From NCBI RefSeq assembly GCF_004570345.1, contig NZ_SPQM01000010.1:1-64000 (forward strand): a stretch of 64,000 nucleotides of DNA, in the 5' to 3' direction. The translations under genes and the position numbers were made by a program. A model generated the notes under the pieces. It was given only the letters and a program-made list of their open reading frames with translations. It did not search any database and was not told where the DNA came from. Positions 1-8,304 of the stretch are shown here, piece after piece (the stretch's first letter is position 1; the number at the start of each line of letters is the position of its first letter). Source of the DNA: Blastococcus sp. CT_GayMR20 (lineage in GTDB: Bacteria > Actinomycetota > Actinomycetes > Mycobacteriales > Geodermatophilaceae).

Positions 1-342
1 CCCACCCAGTCCCGGCGGAGAGTTGCGTGCGGGTGGAGCAACTGGCGGGTGACGACTGGAGGAAGGTCTGCGCCTGGAAGTCGGGGCGCTGACCAGTGAC
101 CCAAGGCGGGCCCAGTCAGGGACCAGGCTTGTTGCAGGGTCAGAGTTGCGGCGGACCCTGGCTGTGCATGTGCCGGTCGAGCCGGTTCGGCCAGCGCAGC
201 TTCCACTGCGCGCGAACGCCTCGTTGACGACGGATCGAAGGATGTCCGGCGTGGATTCACCAGGGCGGCAATGCCTGGCAGCATCCCAGGACCGCCTCGT
301 CGAAGGCGGGGCGTCCGACGTCGGACATCGCCGGAACGGTTG
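1..342. other. Left edge, no gene recognised
   Basis: I see no convincing coding region here. The short open frames that cross this stretch read as arginine/proline-rich sequence typical of GC-rich shadow frames. It lies downstream of the AraC-type regulator that ends at 343 on the minus strand and may hold that gene's 3' untranslated region. Confidence 0.4.
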
Positions 343-1311
343 TCAGTCGATGGATGGGCCAGGAAGCTCCCGCCATAGGGCGCGCCACTCGCGTGGCGTC
401 GCCCCGTAGCGTTCGCGGAAGCGCCGGCTGAAGTGGGTGGCGTCGGCGAAGCCGTAGCGATGCGCGACCGACGTGATGGCCTCTCGGCCAACTGCCAGCT
501 GGCGGCTGGCGCGTTCCAGACGTTGGCTCATGACCCACTCTGCGAGGCCCTGGTCGCTGTGGGCGGACCACAAGTAGTACAGCTGTCGCACGGAGATGTA
601 GTGAGCGGCCGCGACCTGTGTGGCCGACAACGAAGGATCGCCGAGGTGCTCCAGCACGTATTGCTCGACGCGCATCGGAATAGAGCTGTGAAGTGTGTCG
701 ACGGCTTCCGGAGCCGTCCCTCCGGCCGTGGCGACCAGAGTCCGGGTCAGATCGACGGTGACCTCGCGGAGGGCCTGCGCTGCGGGCGTGTCCTCGAGTG
801 ACGGCAGGGCGGCACAGCAGCGGACGATGTGTCGGAGCAGGAGCTCGTAGATCGGGCTTGCCTGCGGATTTCGTACCGCTCGCCGGATCACCTTGCTCGG
901 GAGGCCGAGGTCGCGCTGATCGATCATGAAGCCGAAGATGTTGTGGCCGTCAGGCTGGGCTTGGCTGTGCGGCTCGGTCGTGTCGTACAGCAGCAGGGCG
1001 CCCGGGTGACAACGAAACTCGTCTTCCCGGCGCGTGAACGTGGTGACGCCGTGGGCGGCGTAGGCAATCACAAGGTGGGCGTCGGGGGTGGCGTCGACTT
1101 CGTGCGCACCCCGGACGCCGCGTATCGCTGAGCCTTGCGCCTGCAGCACCTTGAGTCCGCCCAGCGACCAGGACGCCGTCCACGTCTGCATGTCTGCAAC
1201 CGGACGGCTGAGATCGAACTTCATCGGCGTCGACACGCCCTCGAGGAACACCGACATCGCCTGGCAACGCTGGAGTGCGGTCATTCTCGTCGTGTCGAGG
1301 AGCACCGCCAC
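343..1311 (-). CDS. AraC-family transcriptional regulator
   Basis: This is a DNA-binding regulator of about 322 residues. The N-terminal two thirds resemble the AraC-binding-like sensor half; the C-terminal hundred residues carry two helix-turn-helix units, the second reading YGFADATHFSRRFRERYG, the AraC/XylS signature. The open frame extends upstream to 1497, but that extension is low-complexity. I chose the GTG at 1311 because a GAGAGGGA stretch sits about five bases in front; ATG at 1284 is the alternative. It is the last gene after two alpha/beta hydrolases on the same strand, separated by 227 bp, so it probably has its own promoter and may control them. The inducer is unknown. Confidence 0.85.
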   Translation of the reverse strand: MAVLLDTTRMTALQRCQAMSVFLEGVSTPMKFDLSRPVADMQTWTASWSLGGLKVLQAQGSAIRGVRGAHEVDATPDAHLVIAYAAHGVTTFTRREDEFRCHPGALLLYDTTEPHSQAQPDGHNIFGFMIDQRDLGLPSKVIRRAVRNPQASPIYELLLRHIVRCCAALPSLEDTPAAQALREVTVDLTRTLVATAGGTAPEAVDTLHSSIPMRVEQYVLEHLGDPSLSATQVAAAHYISVRQLYYLWSAHSDQGLAEWVMSQRLERASRQLAVGREAITSVAHRYGFADATHFSRRFRERYGATPREWRALWRELPGPSID

Positions 1312-1538
1312 AGTGGTCCCTCTCGGTTGTCGGTGCAGGGAGCACCGTTGTGGCCGTTGGGATGCACCACGAGGTCCGGCGTCCATGGGAGCCGGGCACC
1401 GCTGGATGGCGCGAGGGTAGTGAATTCGGCGTCCCGTGCGTACCGGATCGTTGCGCACGATGTCTTGCTCATCGTGCAGTTGTCGGGTCTGACGCAACGG
1501 CGCCGTGGCGAACGACCGCGGGCGGCGAGCACGTTGGC

Positions 1539-2540
1539 TCAGGCGACCGCCGGCGCAAACGTCGGTACGGGGGCGGAGGTGTCGTGCAGGGCCGCCTGCA
1601 GAACCGCATTGGCCTGAGCGACCGCGGCCCTGGCCGCATTGGTCTCGTGCAGGGCGTTGAGCATGACGAAGTCGTGAATGATCCCGGCGTAGCGGACTGC
1701 TGTTGTCGGCACCCCGGCGGCGCGCAACCTGGCCGCGTATGCCTCGCCCTCGTCGCGCAGAACGTCGGCCTCGGCGGTTATCACCAGCGCCGGGGGCAGC
1801 CCGGCCAGCTGCCCGAGGGTTGCCCGTAGCGGGGACGCAGTGATCTGGGCGCGCTCATCCGGGTCGGTCGTGTACTGATTCCAGAACCACTTCATGCCGT
1901 CACGGGCGAGGAAGTAGCCTTCGGCGAACTGCTCGTAGGAGCCGGTGTCGAACGCGGCGTCCGTCACCGGGTAGAAGAGCACCTGCTGCACGAAGGAGAC
2001 GTCACCCCGTTCCTTGGCCAGCAGCGTCAGCGCAGCCGCCATGTTGCCGCCGACCGAGTCACCGGCGACCGCGATCCGGGCGGGGTCCAACGAGCGCTCC
2101 GCGCCCGCCTGTGCCAGCCATGCGGCGACGGCGTAGCACTGTTCGATGGCAACCGGGTACCGAGCCTCGGGTGAGCGGTCGTACTCCGGGAAGACGACGG
2201 CAGCGTGCGCGCCCAGGGCGAGATCGCGGACGAGCCGGTCGTGGGTGTGCGCGTCCCCGAAGACCCACCCGGCGCCGTGGACGTAGACGATGACCGGCAG
2301 CACATCATCGGTACCGGGCGGTCGGACGATGCGCGCCCGGACCGATCCGGTGGGCCCGCCCGCGACGGAGATCCACTCTTCGGCGACTGCCGGCTTGAAG
2401 ATCTCGCTGCTCTGCACCCCGTCGACGGTCGTGCGGCCGTCTTCCGGAGCCAACTGGTAAAGGTACGGGGGAGCCGCCGTTGCCTCGACGAAAGCCTGGG
2501 CGGCGGGCTCGAGGGACAGTTGGTGCGGGTTGGCGGGCAT
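1539..2540 (-). CDS. Alpha/beta hydrolase, HSL-type esterase
   Basis: A 333-residue cytoplasmic carboxylesterase of the hormone-sensitive-lipase (alpha/beta hydrolase fold 3) family. Visible motifs are the oxyanion-hole HGAGW near residue 95, the nucleophile elbow GDSVGG near 167, the acid in AEADVLRDE, and the catalytic histidine in IIHDF near the C terminus; all triad members are present. No signal peptide is seen. A GAGG ribosome site precedes the ATG by about seven bases. It lies 93 bp downstream of a second, unrelated-looking alpha/beta hydrolase and probably shares its transcript. Family members cleave short acyl esters; the substrate cannot be read from sequence. Confidence 0.88.
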   Translation of the reverse strand: MPANPHQLSLEPAAQAFVEATAAPPYLYQLAPEDGRTTVDGVQSSEIFKPAVAEEWISVAGGPTGSVRARIVRPPGTDDVLPVIVYVHGAGWVFGDAHTHDRLVRDLALGAHAAVVFPEYDRSPEARYPVAIEQCYAVAAWLAQAGAERSLDPARIAVAGDSVGGNMAAALTLLAKERGDVSFVQQVLFYPVTDAAFDTGSYEQFAEGYFLARDGMKWFWNQYTTDPDERAQITASPLRATLGQLAGLPPALVITAEADVLRDEGEAYAARLRAAGVPTTAVRYAGIIHDFVMLNALHETNAARAAVAQANAVLQAALHDTSAPVPTFAPAVA

Positions 2541-2633
2541 GACGGACCTCTGTCGTGTCGGTGGACATGGCGATGCGGACCGGGCCGGTCGGCCGATGTG
2601 GCCGACCGTGCCTGCTTGGTCGGGCGCTGGCGG

Positions 2634-3497
2634 TCAGACGGCTTCCGGCATGCGGCTGTGCGCCTTCACGAAGTTCAGGGCGGTGTCGGCCACCTCGCGC
2701 CAGCCCGAGTCGATGGTCAGCGAGTGGCCGCGGTTGGGCAGCTCCACGAATTCGGTGATGGCGGTGTTGTGCTTCTGGTGCTTGTAGGCGCCATGGCTGA
2801 GGGCGCGGGGCACCTGGTGGTCCTTCTCGCCGGAGATGATCAGCAGCGGCCCGCGGTCGGCGGCGTGCGTGTTCACCTTGATCTCTGTGAACGGGTTCAG
2901 GTTCGCCGCGACCGCCTGGAAGATCGGGACGCCCGAACCGGCGACGTGGAACTCCTCGTAGAGCCGCCGTGCCTCCTCCTCCGACAGCGCGTTACCCCAG
3001 CCGTAGGTGAACTGTTCGAAGGTCAGCGCGATCGCGCGTCCGCGGTTGGCCGGGTTGCTGAGCACCGCGGCCGAGGCCTTGATGGTCGACGTCGGCACGG
3101 GCAGCACTCCGCGGAAGGGAGACGGGTCGATCGCCACCGTCGTCACCGAGAGTCCCTCGGCTGCGAGCATCTGCGCGAACAGGCCGCCGAAGGAGTGCCC
3201 GACGACGGCCGGCTTGCGGTCCAGGCGCCCGATGGCCTCGGCGTAGTGGTCCGTGACCTGATGCACCATCTTGCGCGCGAACACGTCCGGGTTCGCGCGG
3301 GCCTCCTGCACGGTCTCCGGGTCGTCCGGCCAGCCCGGCGCCACGGTTGTGAAGCCTGCCGACTCGAACACATGGCGCCAACGGTCCCAGCTGCTGGCCA
3401 GCAACCACAGGCCGTGTACGAACAACACCGGCCGTCTTCCGCTGGCGTTCGCGTCGTCGATCTCGTGCAGCTCCCTGCTGGTGAGGGTGTCCGGCAT
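2634..3497 (-). CDS. Alpha/beta hydrolase, fold-1 type
   Basis: A 287-residue hydrolase. HGLW starts the oxyanion region near residue 28, GHSFGG near 99 supplies the nucleophile serine, GEKDHQV holds the likely acid and NRGHS the catalytic histidine. No signal peptide or membrane segment is visible. The start is well supported by GGAGGAGA just before the ATG. It is the first gene of a probable three-gene unit with the esterase and AraC regulator that follow on the same strand. Members of this fold include non-haem peroxidases, haloalkane dehalogenases and esterases; I cannot choose among them. Confidence 0.85.
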   Translation of the reverse strand: MPDTLTSRELHEIDDANASGRRPVLFVHGLWLLASSWDRWRHVFESAGFTTVAPGWPDDPETVQEARANPDVFARKMVHQVTDHYAEAIGRLDRKPAVVGHSFGGLFAQMLAAEGLSVTTVAIDPSPFRGVLPVPTSTIKASAAVLSNPANRGRAIALTFEQFTYGWGNALSEEEARRLYEEFHVAGSGVPIFQAVAANLNPFTEIKVNTHAADRGPLLIISGEKDHQVPRALSHGAYKHQKHNTAITEFVELPNRGHSLTIDSGWREVADTALNFVKAHSRMPEAV

Positions 3498-3735
3498 GTC
3501 TCCTCCTCCGGCGCGGACCCCGGCGGGGTCTGATGACGCCCGACGCTAGGAGGCACGTGTGGTGCGGTCTGGTACTTGAGCGCAGAGTTCCATGCTCAAC
3601 CGGCAGACTCGTATCGCCTCAGAGCCCTCCGATTACGTGGCCGACGGCTACGAGGCGGGGCGCACGGAGAGCGGCCGGCGTCGCTTCTGGGGCCAGGCAA
3701 CAGGACCCCGCGACGGCGGGATCGACGCGGGCCGG

Positions 3736-4764
3736 TCAGTCCGGCATGGAGGTCAGCGGTGCGACGGCTGCCAGCGCGGGGAGAATCTCGCGACCGAGCC
3801 GCCGGATGGTGGCGATCCCCTCGTCGGCGCTCATGGTGGGCCACTGCGGACGGAAGAGGAGAGGGTCGACCGGCAGCGTGGTGACGATGTCGGTCAGCGC
3901 GGCGATGACCTCGTCCGGAGTGCCGAGGACGGCGTGGTCGGACACCGCCTGCTCGAAGTCGCCCCGCAGGTCGGCGTCCTTCAGCACGTCCAGCCCGCGG
4001 TCCCGGTAGGTCAGGTACCGCGCCTGCGTCACCTTCGCGTAGCCCTCGACCGCCGCCTCGTGCGTGTCGGCGACGAAGATGTTGCGGCGCAGGGGCTGCG
4101 GACCGAAGGGCTTGCCACGGGCCGCGAAACCGGCTCGGACGATCTCGAAGCGTTCGCGCACCTGGGCGACGGTCGTCTCGGGAGGCACCGTGAAGGCGTC
4201 GCCGAACCGCCCGGCCCGGCGGGCACCCGCATCGCTGTGCGCGCCGATCCAGATCGGCGGGTGTGGCTGCTGCACCGGCAGGAGATGCGGCCGAACCCCC
4301 TCCAGGTTCCAGAACCGCCCGTGGTGGGTGACCTCCTCCTCCGTCCAGAGCCGGACCATGATGTCGAGGATCTCGTCGGTGCGCGGCGCACGTTCCCGGA
4401 ACGGGATCTCGAAGTCGCGGAACTCGTCGGGCCGGTACCCGATGCCCGCCCCGACGACCAGTCGCCCCTCCGTCACGACGTCGAGGGTCGCCAGCTCCTC
4501 GGCGAGCATCACCGGGTGGTACAGCGGCGTGATGAGCACGCTGGTCACCAGGCGGACGTGCGGGTCCACGTGCGCCGCGAGCCGGGCGAGCAACGGCACC
4601 GGCTGCAGGTAGCTGAGGTCGCCGTAGAGGAAGTGCTGGCCGAAGGTGATGTGGGTGAAGCCGGCCTCCTGTGCCGCGTCGACGACGCGCAGCGTGTCCT
4701 CGAACTGCTGCCGCGGGCTGACGGTCTTGGGGATGTCGGTCATGAGGAGACCTACGTGCACCAT
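3736..4764 (-). CDS. LLM-class flavin-dependent oxidoreductase
   Basis: A 342-residue TIM-barrel protein of the luciferase-like monooxygenase family, many actinobacterial members of which use F420. Typical segments are the N-terminal GLLMTDIP strand, LATLDVVTEGRLVVGAGIGY around residues 90-110, PIWIGAHSDAGARRAG around 170-187, and a C-terminal LGTPDEVIAAL. The length is normal. GGGAGCGG precedes the ATG. The neighbour upstream, 37 bp away on the same strand, is a sugar-isomerase-like TIM barrel, and a GcvT/LigM-type methyltransferase is transcribed divergently. This suggests one catabolic block. The substrate is unknown, and flavin or F420 use is a family inference. Confidence 0.88.
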   Translation of the reverse strand: MVHVGLLMTDIPKTVSPRQQFEDTLRVVDAAQEAGFTHITFGQHFLYGDLSYLQPVPLLARLAAHVDPHVRLVTSVLITPLYHPVMLAEELATLDVVTEGRLVVGAGIGYRPDEFRDFEIPFRERAPRTDEILDIMVRLWTEEEVTHHGRFWNLEGVRPHLLPVQQPHPPIWIGAHSDAGARRAGRFGDAFTVPPETTVAQVRERFEIVRAGFAARGKPFGPQPLRRNIFVADTHEAAVEGYAKVTQARYLTYRDRGLDVLKDADLRGDFEQAVSDHAVLGTPDEVIAALTDIVTTLPVDPLLFRPQWPTMSADEGIATIRRLGREILPALAAVAPLTSMPD

Positions 4765-4801
4765 GCTTGCCGCTCCCTGACGCTGGTCGTCTCGATGGCT
4801 G

Positions 4802-5695
4802 TCACGTGCGGGGGTTCGTGCTGGCGATGATCACGCTGCGGGTCGCGTCCCCGAGGAGAGTGGCCACCTCGGCGGCCGCTCGGGCTCGGAGGTCAGCCGA
4901 CAGGACCTCGACGGAGATCGGTGCCTGCACGCCCATACCCCGGAGCAGGCGCAGGAAGGACGTCAGGTCGAAGTCGCCTTCGCCGGGTGGCAGCCGGTTC
5001 AGCACGGTGTCGGTGATGAAGTCGGGGTCCTGCGGGGAGCGGGGTCCGTCGTCAAGCTGGATCATGATCACCCGGTCGGGATCCATCGCGCGGAGCAGGT
5101 CGTCGTCCGCGCGGCCCCGGAAGTGGTGCCAGCTGTCGACGCACAACCCGCCGTTGGGGCGGCCGGCTGCCGCCACGACGCGTTGGGCGACGCCGGCGTC
5201 CGGGACGTTCGTGGTGGGAACGAACTCCAGGGCCACCAGCAGGCCGGATTCCGCTGCGCGATCACAGAGCCCCGCGAACCTCTCCGCCGCATCCTCCTCG
5301 AGAACGTCGGTGCCGAAGGTGCCGACGGCCTGCAGATGGCGGGCACCGAAAGCCTCGGCCATCTCGAAGAAGGTCGCTTCCGTCTGCCGGTCCGTATAGC
5401 GGAGGTGGGGGGTCGGCGCGGTCCCGACCAGCGCGTCGGGCGCCGAGAAGCCCGTGAAGACGGTCAGCTCGGCCAGGCGTAAGCCATGGCGGTCCAGCGC
5501 CTCGCGCATCTGGGAGACCGCGTACCCCTCATCGCGCAGGCGCAGGTACTCCGCCACCGACAGGCCGATCCCGTCGAAGCCTCCGGCCACTGCCGCACCT
5601 AGCCGCTCCTCGAACGGCACCGGGCCGAGCGAGCCGCCGGCCAGGATCAGGGCTCCTGCTCCCAACGGAGCCACGGAGGATGGGGCTGAGTTCAT
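4802..5695 (-). CDS. Sugar phosphate isomerase/epimerase-like TIM barrel
   Basis: A 297-residue protein of the xylose-isomerase-like (AP endonuclease family 2) superfamily. Candidate metal ligands are Glu in VALEFVPTT, Asp and His in CVDSWHHF, and Glu in SVEVLS near the C terminus, in the usual order. Relatives isomerise sugars or inositol compounds or decarboxylate and dehydrate keto acids such as dehydroshikimate. No strong ribosome site is seen before the ATG at 5695. It is first in a two-gene unit with the LLM oxidoreductase, divergent from the LigM-like gene 254 bp away. A role in breakdown of a methoxylated aromatic or a sugar acid is inferred only from this context. Confidence 0.8.
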   Translation of the reverse strand: MNSAPSSVAPLGAGALILAGGSLGPVPFEERLGAAVAGGFDGIGLSVAEYLRLRDEGYAVSQMREALDRHGLRLAELTVFTGFSAPDALVGTAPTPHLRYTDRQTEATFFEMAEAFGARHLQAVGTFGTDVLEEDAAERFAGLCDRAAESGLLVALEFVPTTNVPDAGVAQRVVAAAGRPNGGLCVDSWHHFRGRADDDLLRAMDPDRVIMIQLDDGPRSPQDPDFITDTVLNRLPPGEGDFDLTSFLRLLRGMGVQAPISVEVLSADLRARAAAEVATLLGDATRSVIIASTNPRT

Positions 5696-5949
5696 CGGCG
5701 CGCCGCCCTAGCTCGTCCACGTGGGGCTCGAGCATAGGTAGGGGCCTCGATCCAACGACAACGCGACGGATGCCCTCGGCGGCTTGTCGCGCGCCCACGC
5801 CGGGGATCTTCGAGTCGGCCGGCACGTGCGCCGTTGCCGCTCCTGCCCGAACGACGCCCGCGAGAACCACCGCTCGCGCTGACTCCGGGGGGAGCGGGGC
5901 CTAGCGTCCGAGGTGGACAGCGCCTGCCGACACCACAGCGAGGACGTCG

Positions 5950-7230
5950 ATGGACTATTCAGTCAGCCGCATGCGTCGGGCTCCCGAGGGATACGCCTGG
6001 AGCCGCTTCGGTGAGCCCGAATACACCGATTGGCTGGACGAGAGCCTGTCGTGGAAGCAGACCTGCTACATCGGGGACTGGTCGTTCCTCTGGCAGCACC
6101 GCTTCACCGGGCCGGACGTCCTGGCGTTGCTGAGCGAGATCACGGTCAACAGCTTCGCGAGGTTCGACATCGGCCAGTCCAAGCACGCGATCCACACCAA
6201 CCGGAACGGCAAGGTCATCCACGAAGGCGTTCTCACCCGGTTCGGGCCCGAGGAGTTCATGCTCCACGGACGCGGAGGGTTCTGGGCCAGCCACCACCTC
6301 GCCTCCACCGACTACGACGTGCAGGTGGAGAGGGACGACTGGTTCATCCTCCAGGTGTCCGGTCCGCAGTCGGTCAACGTGCTGGACAAGATCGCCGGAA
6401 GCGGGCTGCGCGACACCGGCTTCATGTACGTCAACACCATCACCGTCGCCGGCCACGAGGTCTACGCCCTCCGTCAGGGCATGGCGGGCGAGATCGGCTT
6501 CGAACTCCAGGGGCCTGTCGAGCACAAGCAGGAGGTGTACGACGCCGTCCTCGAGGCGGGCCAGGAGTTCGGAATCCGCAAGCTCGGCGGCCGGACGGCA
6601 CCGATCAACCACCTCGAGGCGTGCTTCCCCACCATCGCGACGGACTACATCCCGGCGATCTTCGAGCCGGAGACCGCGGACTACCTGGAGCTGTTCACCG
6701 CGTCGATGCCCGCGTTCGCCCAGCCCGCCTACATCGCAGGCTCCTACGACGGGCAGGACATCTCCGAGTACTACCGCAGCCCGGTCGAGCTCGGCTGGGG
6801 CCGCAACATCAAGTTCGACCACGACTTCCTCGGTCGAGAGGCACTCGAGGCGGAGAAGGCCAATCCCCGTCGGACGATCCGCACCCTCGTGTGGAACGCC
6901 GACGACGTCCTCGACGTGCACGCGTCGCTCTTCCGGCCCGGGGAGAACTACCCGTTCATGGACATGCCGCGTGACCAGCGCGGGTTCATGTGGGCGGACA
7001 GGGTCACGCGGGACGGCGAGCACGTCGGGGTGGCGACCTCCCGCGGCTACAGCTACTACTTCCGGGAGATGCTCTCGCTCGGCACCCTCGACGTCGCCCA
7101 CGCCGAGGTCGGGACGCCGGTGACGGTCCACTGGGGCAACCCCGGCGGCCCGCAGAAGGAGATCCGAGCCACCGTCGCCCCCGCGCCCTACAAGACCGAC
7201 CGCAGACGAGAAGACCTGCACAGCGCCTGA
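5950..7230 (+). CDS. GcvT/LigM-like folate-dependent demethylase
   Basis: A 426-residue aminomethyltransferase-fold protein. The family includes GcvT, the DMSP demethylase DmdA and the vanillate/syringate O-demethylases LigM and DesA, which pass a methyl group to tetrahydrofolate. The GcvT-like core runs from about residue 40 (SFLWQHRFTGPDVLALL) to 300, with the conserved GEIGFELQG near 180, and a C-terminal barrel domain ends near 415. The length and the aromatic-rich N terminus resemble LigM/DmdA more than glycine-cleavage T protein, and no gcvP or gcvH is nearby. GAGGA lies six bases before the ATG. It is transcribed alone, divergent from the isomerase/LLM pair. Confidence 0.82.
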   Translation: MDYSVSRMRRAPEGYAWSRFGEPEYTDWLDESLSWKQTCYIGDWSFLWQHRFTGPDVLALLSEITVNSFARFDIGQSKHAIHTNRNGKVIHEGVLTRFGPEEFMLHGRGGFWASHHLASTDYDVQVERDDWFILQVSGPQSVNVLDKIAGSGLRDTGFMYVNTITVAGHEVYALRQGMAGEIGFELQGPVEHKQEVYDAVLEAGQEFGIRKLGGRTAPINHLEACFPTIATDYIPAIFEPETADYLELFTASMPAFAQPAYIAGSYDGQDISEYYRSPVELGWGRNIKFDHDFLGREALEAEKANPRRTIRTLVWNADDVLDVHASLFRPGENYPFMDMPRDQRGFMWADRVTRDGEHVGVATSRGYSYYFREMLSLGTLDVAHAEVGTPVTVHWGNPGGPQKEIRATVAPAPYKTDRRREDLHSA

Positions 7231-7231
7231 G

Positions 7232-7251
7232 CCGCCGCGGTGACACGGCGG
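7232..7251 (+). terminator. Possible terminator hairpin
   Basis: CCGCCG and CGGCGG form a six-bp stem with an eight-base loop directly after the stop codon of the LigM-like gene. There is no U tract, as is common in high-GC actinobacteria, so this is only suggestive. Confidence 0.3.
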
Positions 7252-7610
7252 GCCCCGGTCGGAAGGGCAGGAGTTCCGAAGAGGTGGGCGAATGCATGGT
7301 CTGCGGGGCTCGATGTCCTCCCCGGTGTGGTGCTGCTCGGAGCCAGACCATAGGGACCCCCGGACGGGCGGCGACGCCACTTGGCCAGCTCACCCCGATC
7401 GAAAATGGAAACGTCACTCGCGCGGCCGCAGCGGGTCTCGCCTCTACCGGCACGAGTCAATCGGAGCGAGGTCAGTCCCTCCTTGTGGTGCCACGATGGT
7501 GGCCGAGGCGTGGCGTTCAGGGGGTCGTCGAGATCTCACTCTCCTCTGACTTGCGTGAGTACGTCGGCGAACGTTCTCGGACCCGCTCAAGCCGCCCTGG
7601 CAGTGTGCCG

Positions 7611-7640
7611 GTCAGGGGTTCGAGTCCCCTCAGCCCCACC
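7611..7640 (+). other. tRNA 3'-end fragment, candidate att core
   Basis: The stretch contains a T-arm (stem AGGGG/CCCCT around loop TTCGAGT) followed by an acceptor-like CAGCCCC-A-CC. The matching 5' acceptor GGGGCTG, D-arm and anticodon arm are absent from the preceding 90 bases, so this is not a full tRNA. Such 3' halves are what site-specific integrases leave at an attachment site, and the integrase remnant about 80 bp away supports that. Confidence 0.6.
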
Positions 7641-7717
7641 CTTGTGAGCAGGTCCTCCTTCGTCGAACCCTGAGTCGACGTTTCCGGGGTTGCAGTTCGT
7701 CTCGTCTCACCTGTGTG

Positions 7718-7850
7718 CAGGAGGCGCCCACGCGGTCCGCCGCGTCGCGGGCCAGGACGGACAGGAGGTGCCTGTTCCTGTCCATCTCCGTGCGCACCTG
7801 GCTGTGGCCGAGCAGCTTCATGTCGACGCCCGGTTGCACGTTCTCGGTCA
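7718..7850 (-). pseudogene. Tyrosine recombinase C-terminal remnant
   Basis: Around 43 codons on the minus strand read like the end of a phage-type integrase: a VQPGVDMKLLGHSQVRT segment, then MDRNRHLLSVLARDAADRVG. Functional relatives have LGHSxxxTTMDRYxHxL followed by a REAADRM-like tail, where the tyrosine is the catalytic nucleophile. Here that position is Asn, and no upstream catalytic domain with the Arg-His residues is present. The fragment faces the tRNA 3' end, the standard arrangement of an integrase beside its att site. I read it as the scar of a lost or decayed integrative element. Confidence 0.6.
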
Positions 7851-8014
7851 AGCCTGCAGTGGCTGAGATTCCCATCTCGCTGCACCGTACAAGCACCGCA
7901 GCTGCCGAGGCGTCGAAGGGCGTTTCCTTGAGGATCACGGCTCGTATTCCCTGCCCTCGGGGCACTCAGGCCGTCGAGGCTCACCGAGGTAGTGGCGGGT
8001 CGCGCTGACCGGGG

Positions 8015-8299
8015 TTACTCGTCCGCGTCGAGAGGGGCGCCCACGACGGTGCCCGCGGCCCTCTGGGGGAGGCCCCGGGCGCGCAACAGCGTCCCGATCC
8101 CGATGAGCGTCCACACGACGTTGAGACCGACCGACGGAAGCGCCGAGTGGTGCAGGCCGTTCACCAGGAGACAGCTCCCGGCGACGATGTTTGCGACCGC
8201 GTTCCGCCAGCCTGTCGCGGGCCACCGCCCTCGCGCGGCGAGCCCGTAGGCCGCGAGTCCCAACGCCGCTCCGAACCACCCCACCACCTCGTAGACCAT
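8015..8299 (-). CDS. Small membrane protein, CBU_0592-like
   Basis: A 94-residue protein with three predicted membrane helices (about residues 4-22, 33-52 and 57-73) and a polar tail. The pattern VGWFGAALGLAAYGL followed by LLVNGLHHSALPSVGLNVVW resembles the small CBU_0592-type permease-like domain; no function is established for it. A longer in-frame opening continues upstream, but that part is antisense to the ureohydrolase, so I chose ATG 8299, five bases past the ureohydrolase stop. It is the last gene of the transporter/ureohydrolase transcript. Confidence 0.65.
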   Translation of the reverse strand: MVYEVVGWFGAALGLAAYGLAARGRWPATGWRNAVANIVAGSCLLVNGLHHSALPSVGLNVVWTLIGIGTLLRARGLPQRAAGTVVGAPLDADE

Positions 8300-8304
8300 G
8301 CCGG

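Larger units (their letters stand above)
7231..8014. other. Gene-poor stretch with integration scar
   Basis: No intact gene is visible in these 784 bases. They contain a short GC hairpin just after the LigM-like gene, the 3' end of a tRNA without its 5' part, and a degraded piece of a tyrosine integrase on the minus strand. Together these look like the worn edge of an old integrated element. Confidence 0.6.

Noticed and set aside
3592..4830. 412-codon plus-strand frame opposite the LLM oxidoreductase
   Set aside because: No recognisable motif and shadow-like composition; the minus-strand gene carries the family signatures.
5959..7380. 473-codon minus-strand frame opposite the LigM-like gene
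   Set aside because: Composition typical of a shadow frame; the plus-strand product has a clear family, ribosome site and normal length.
7550..7640. Complete tRNA gene
   Set aside because: Only the T-arm and acceptor 3' half are present. The matching 5' acceptor, D-arm and anticodon stem could not be found in the 90 bases before it.
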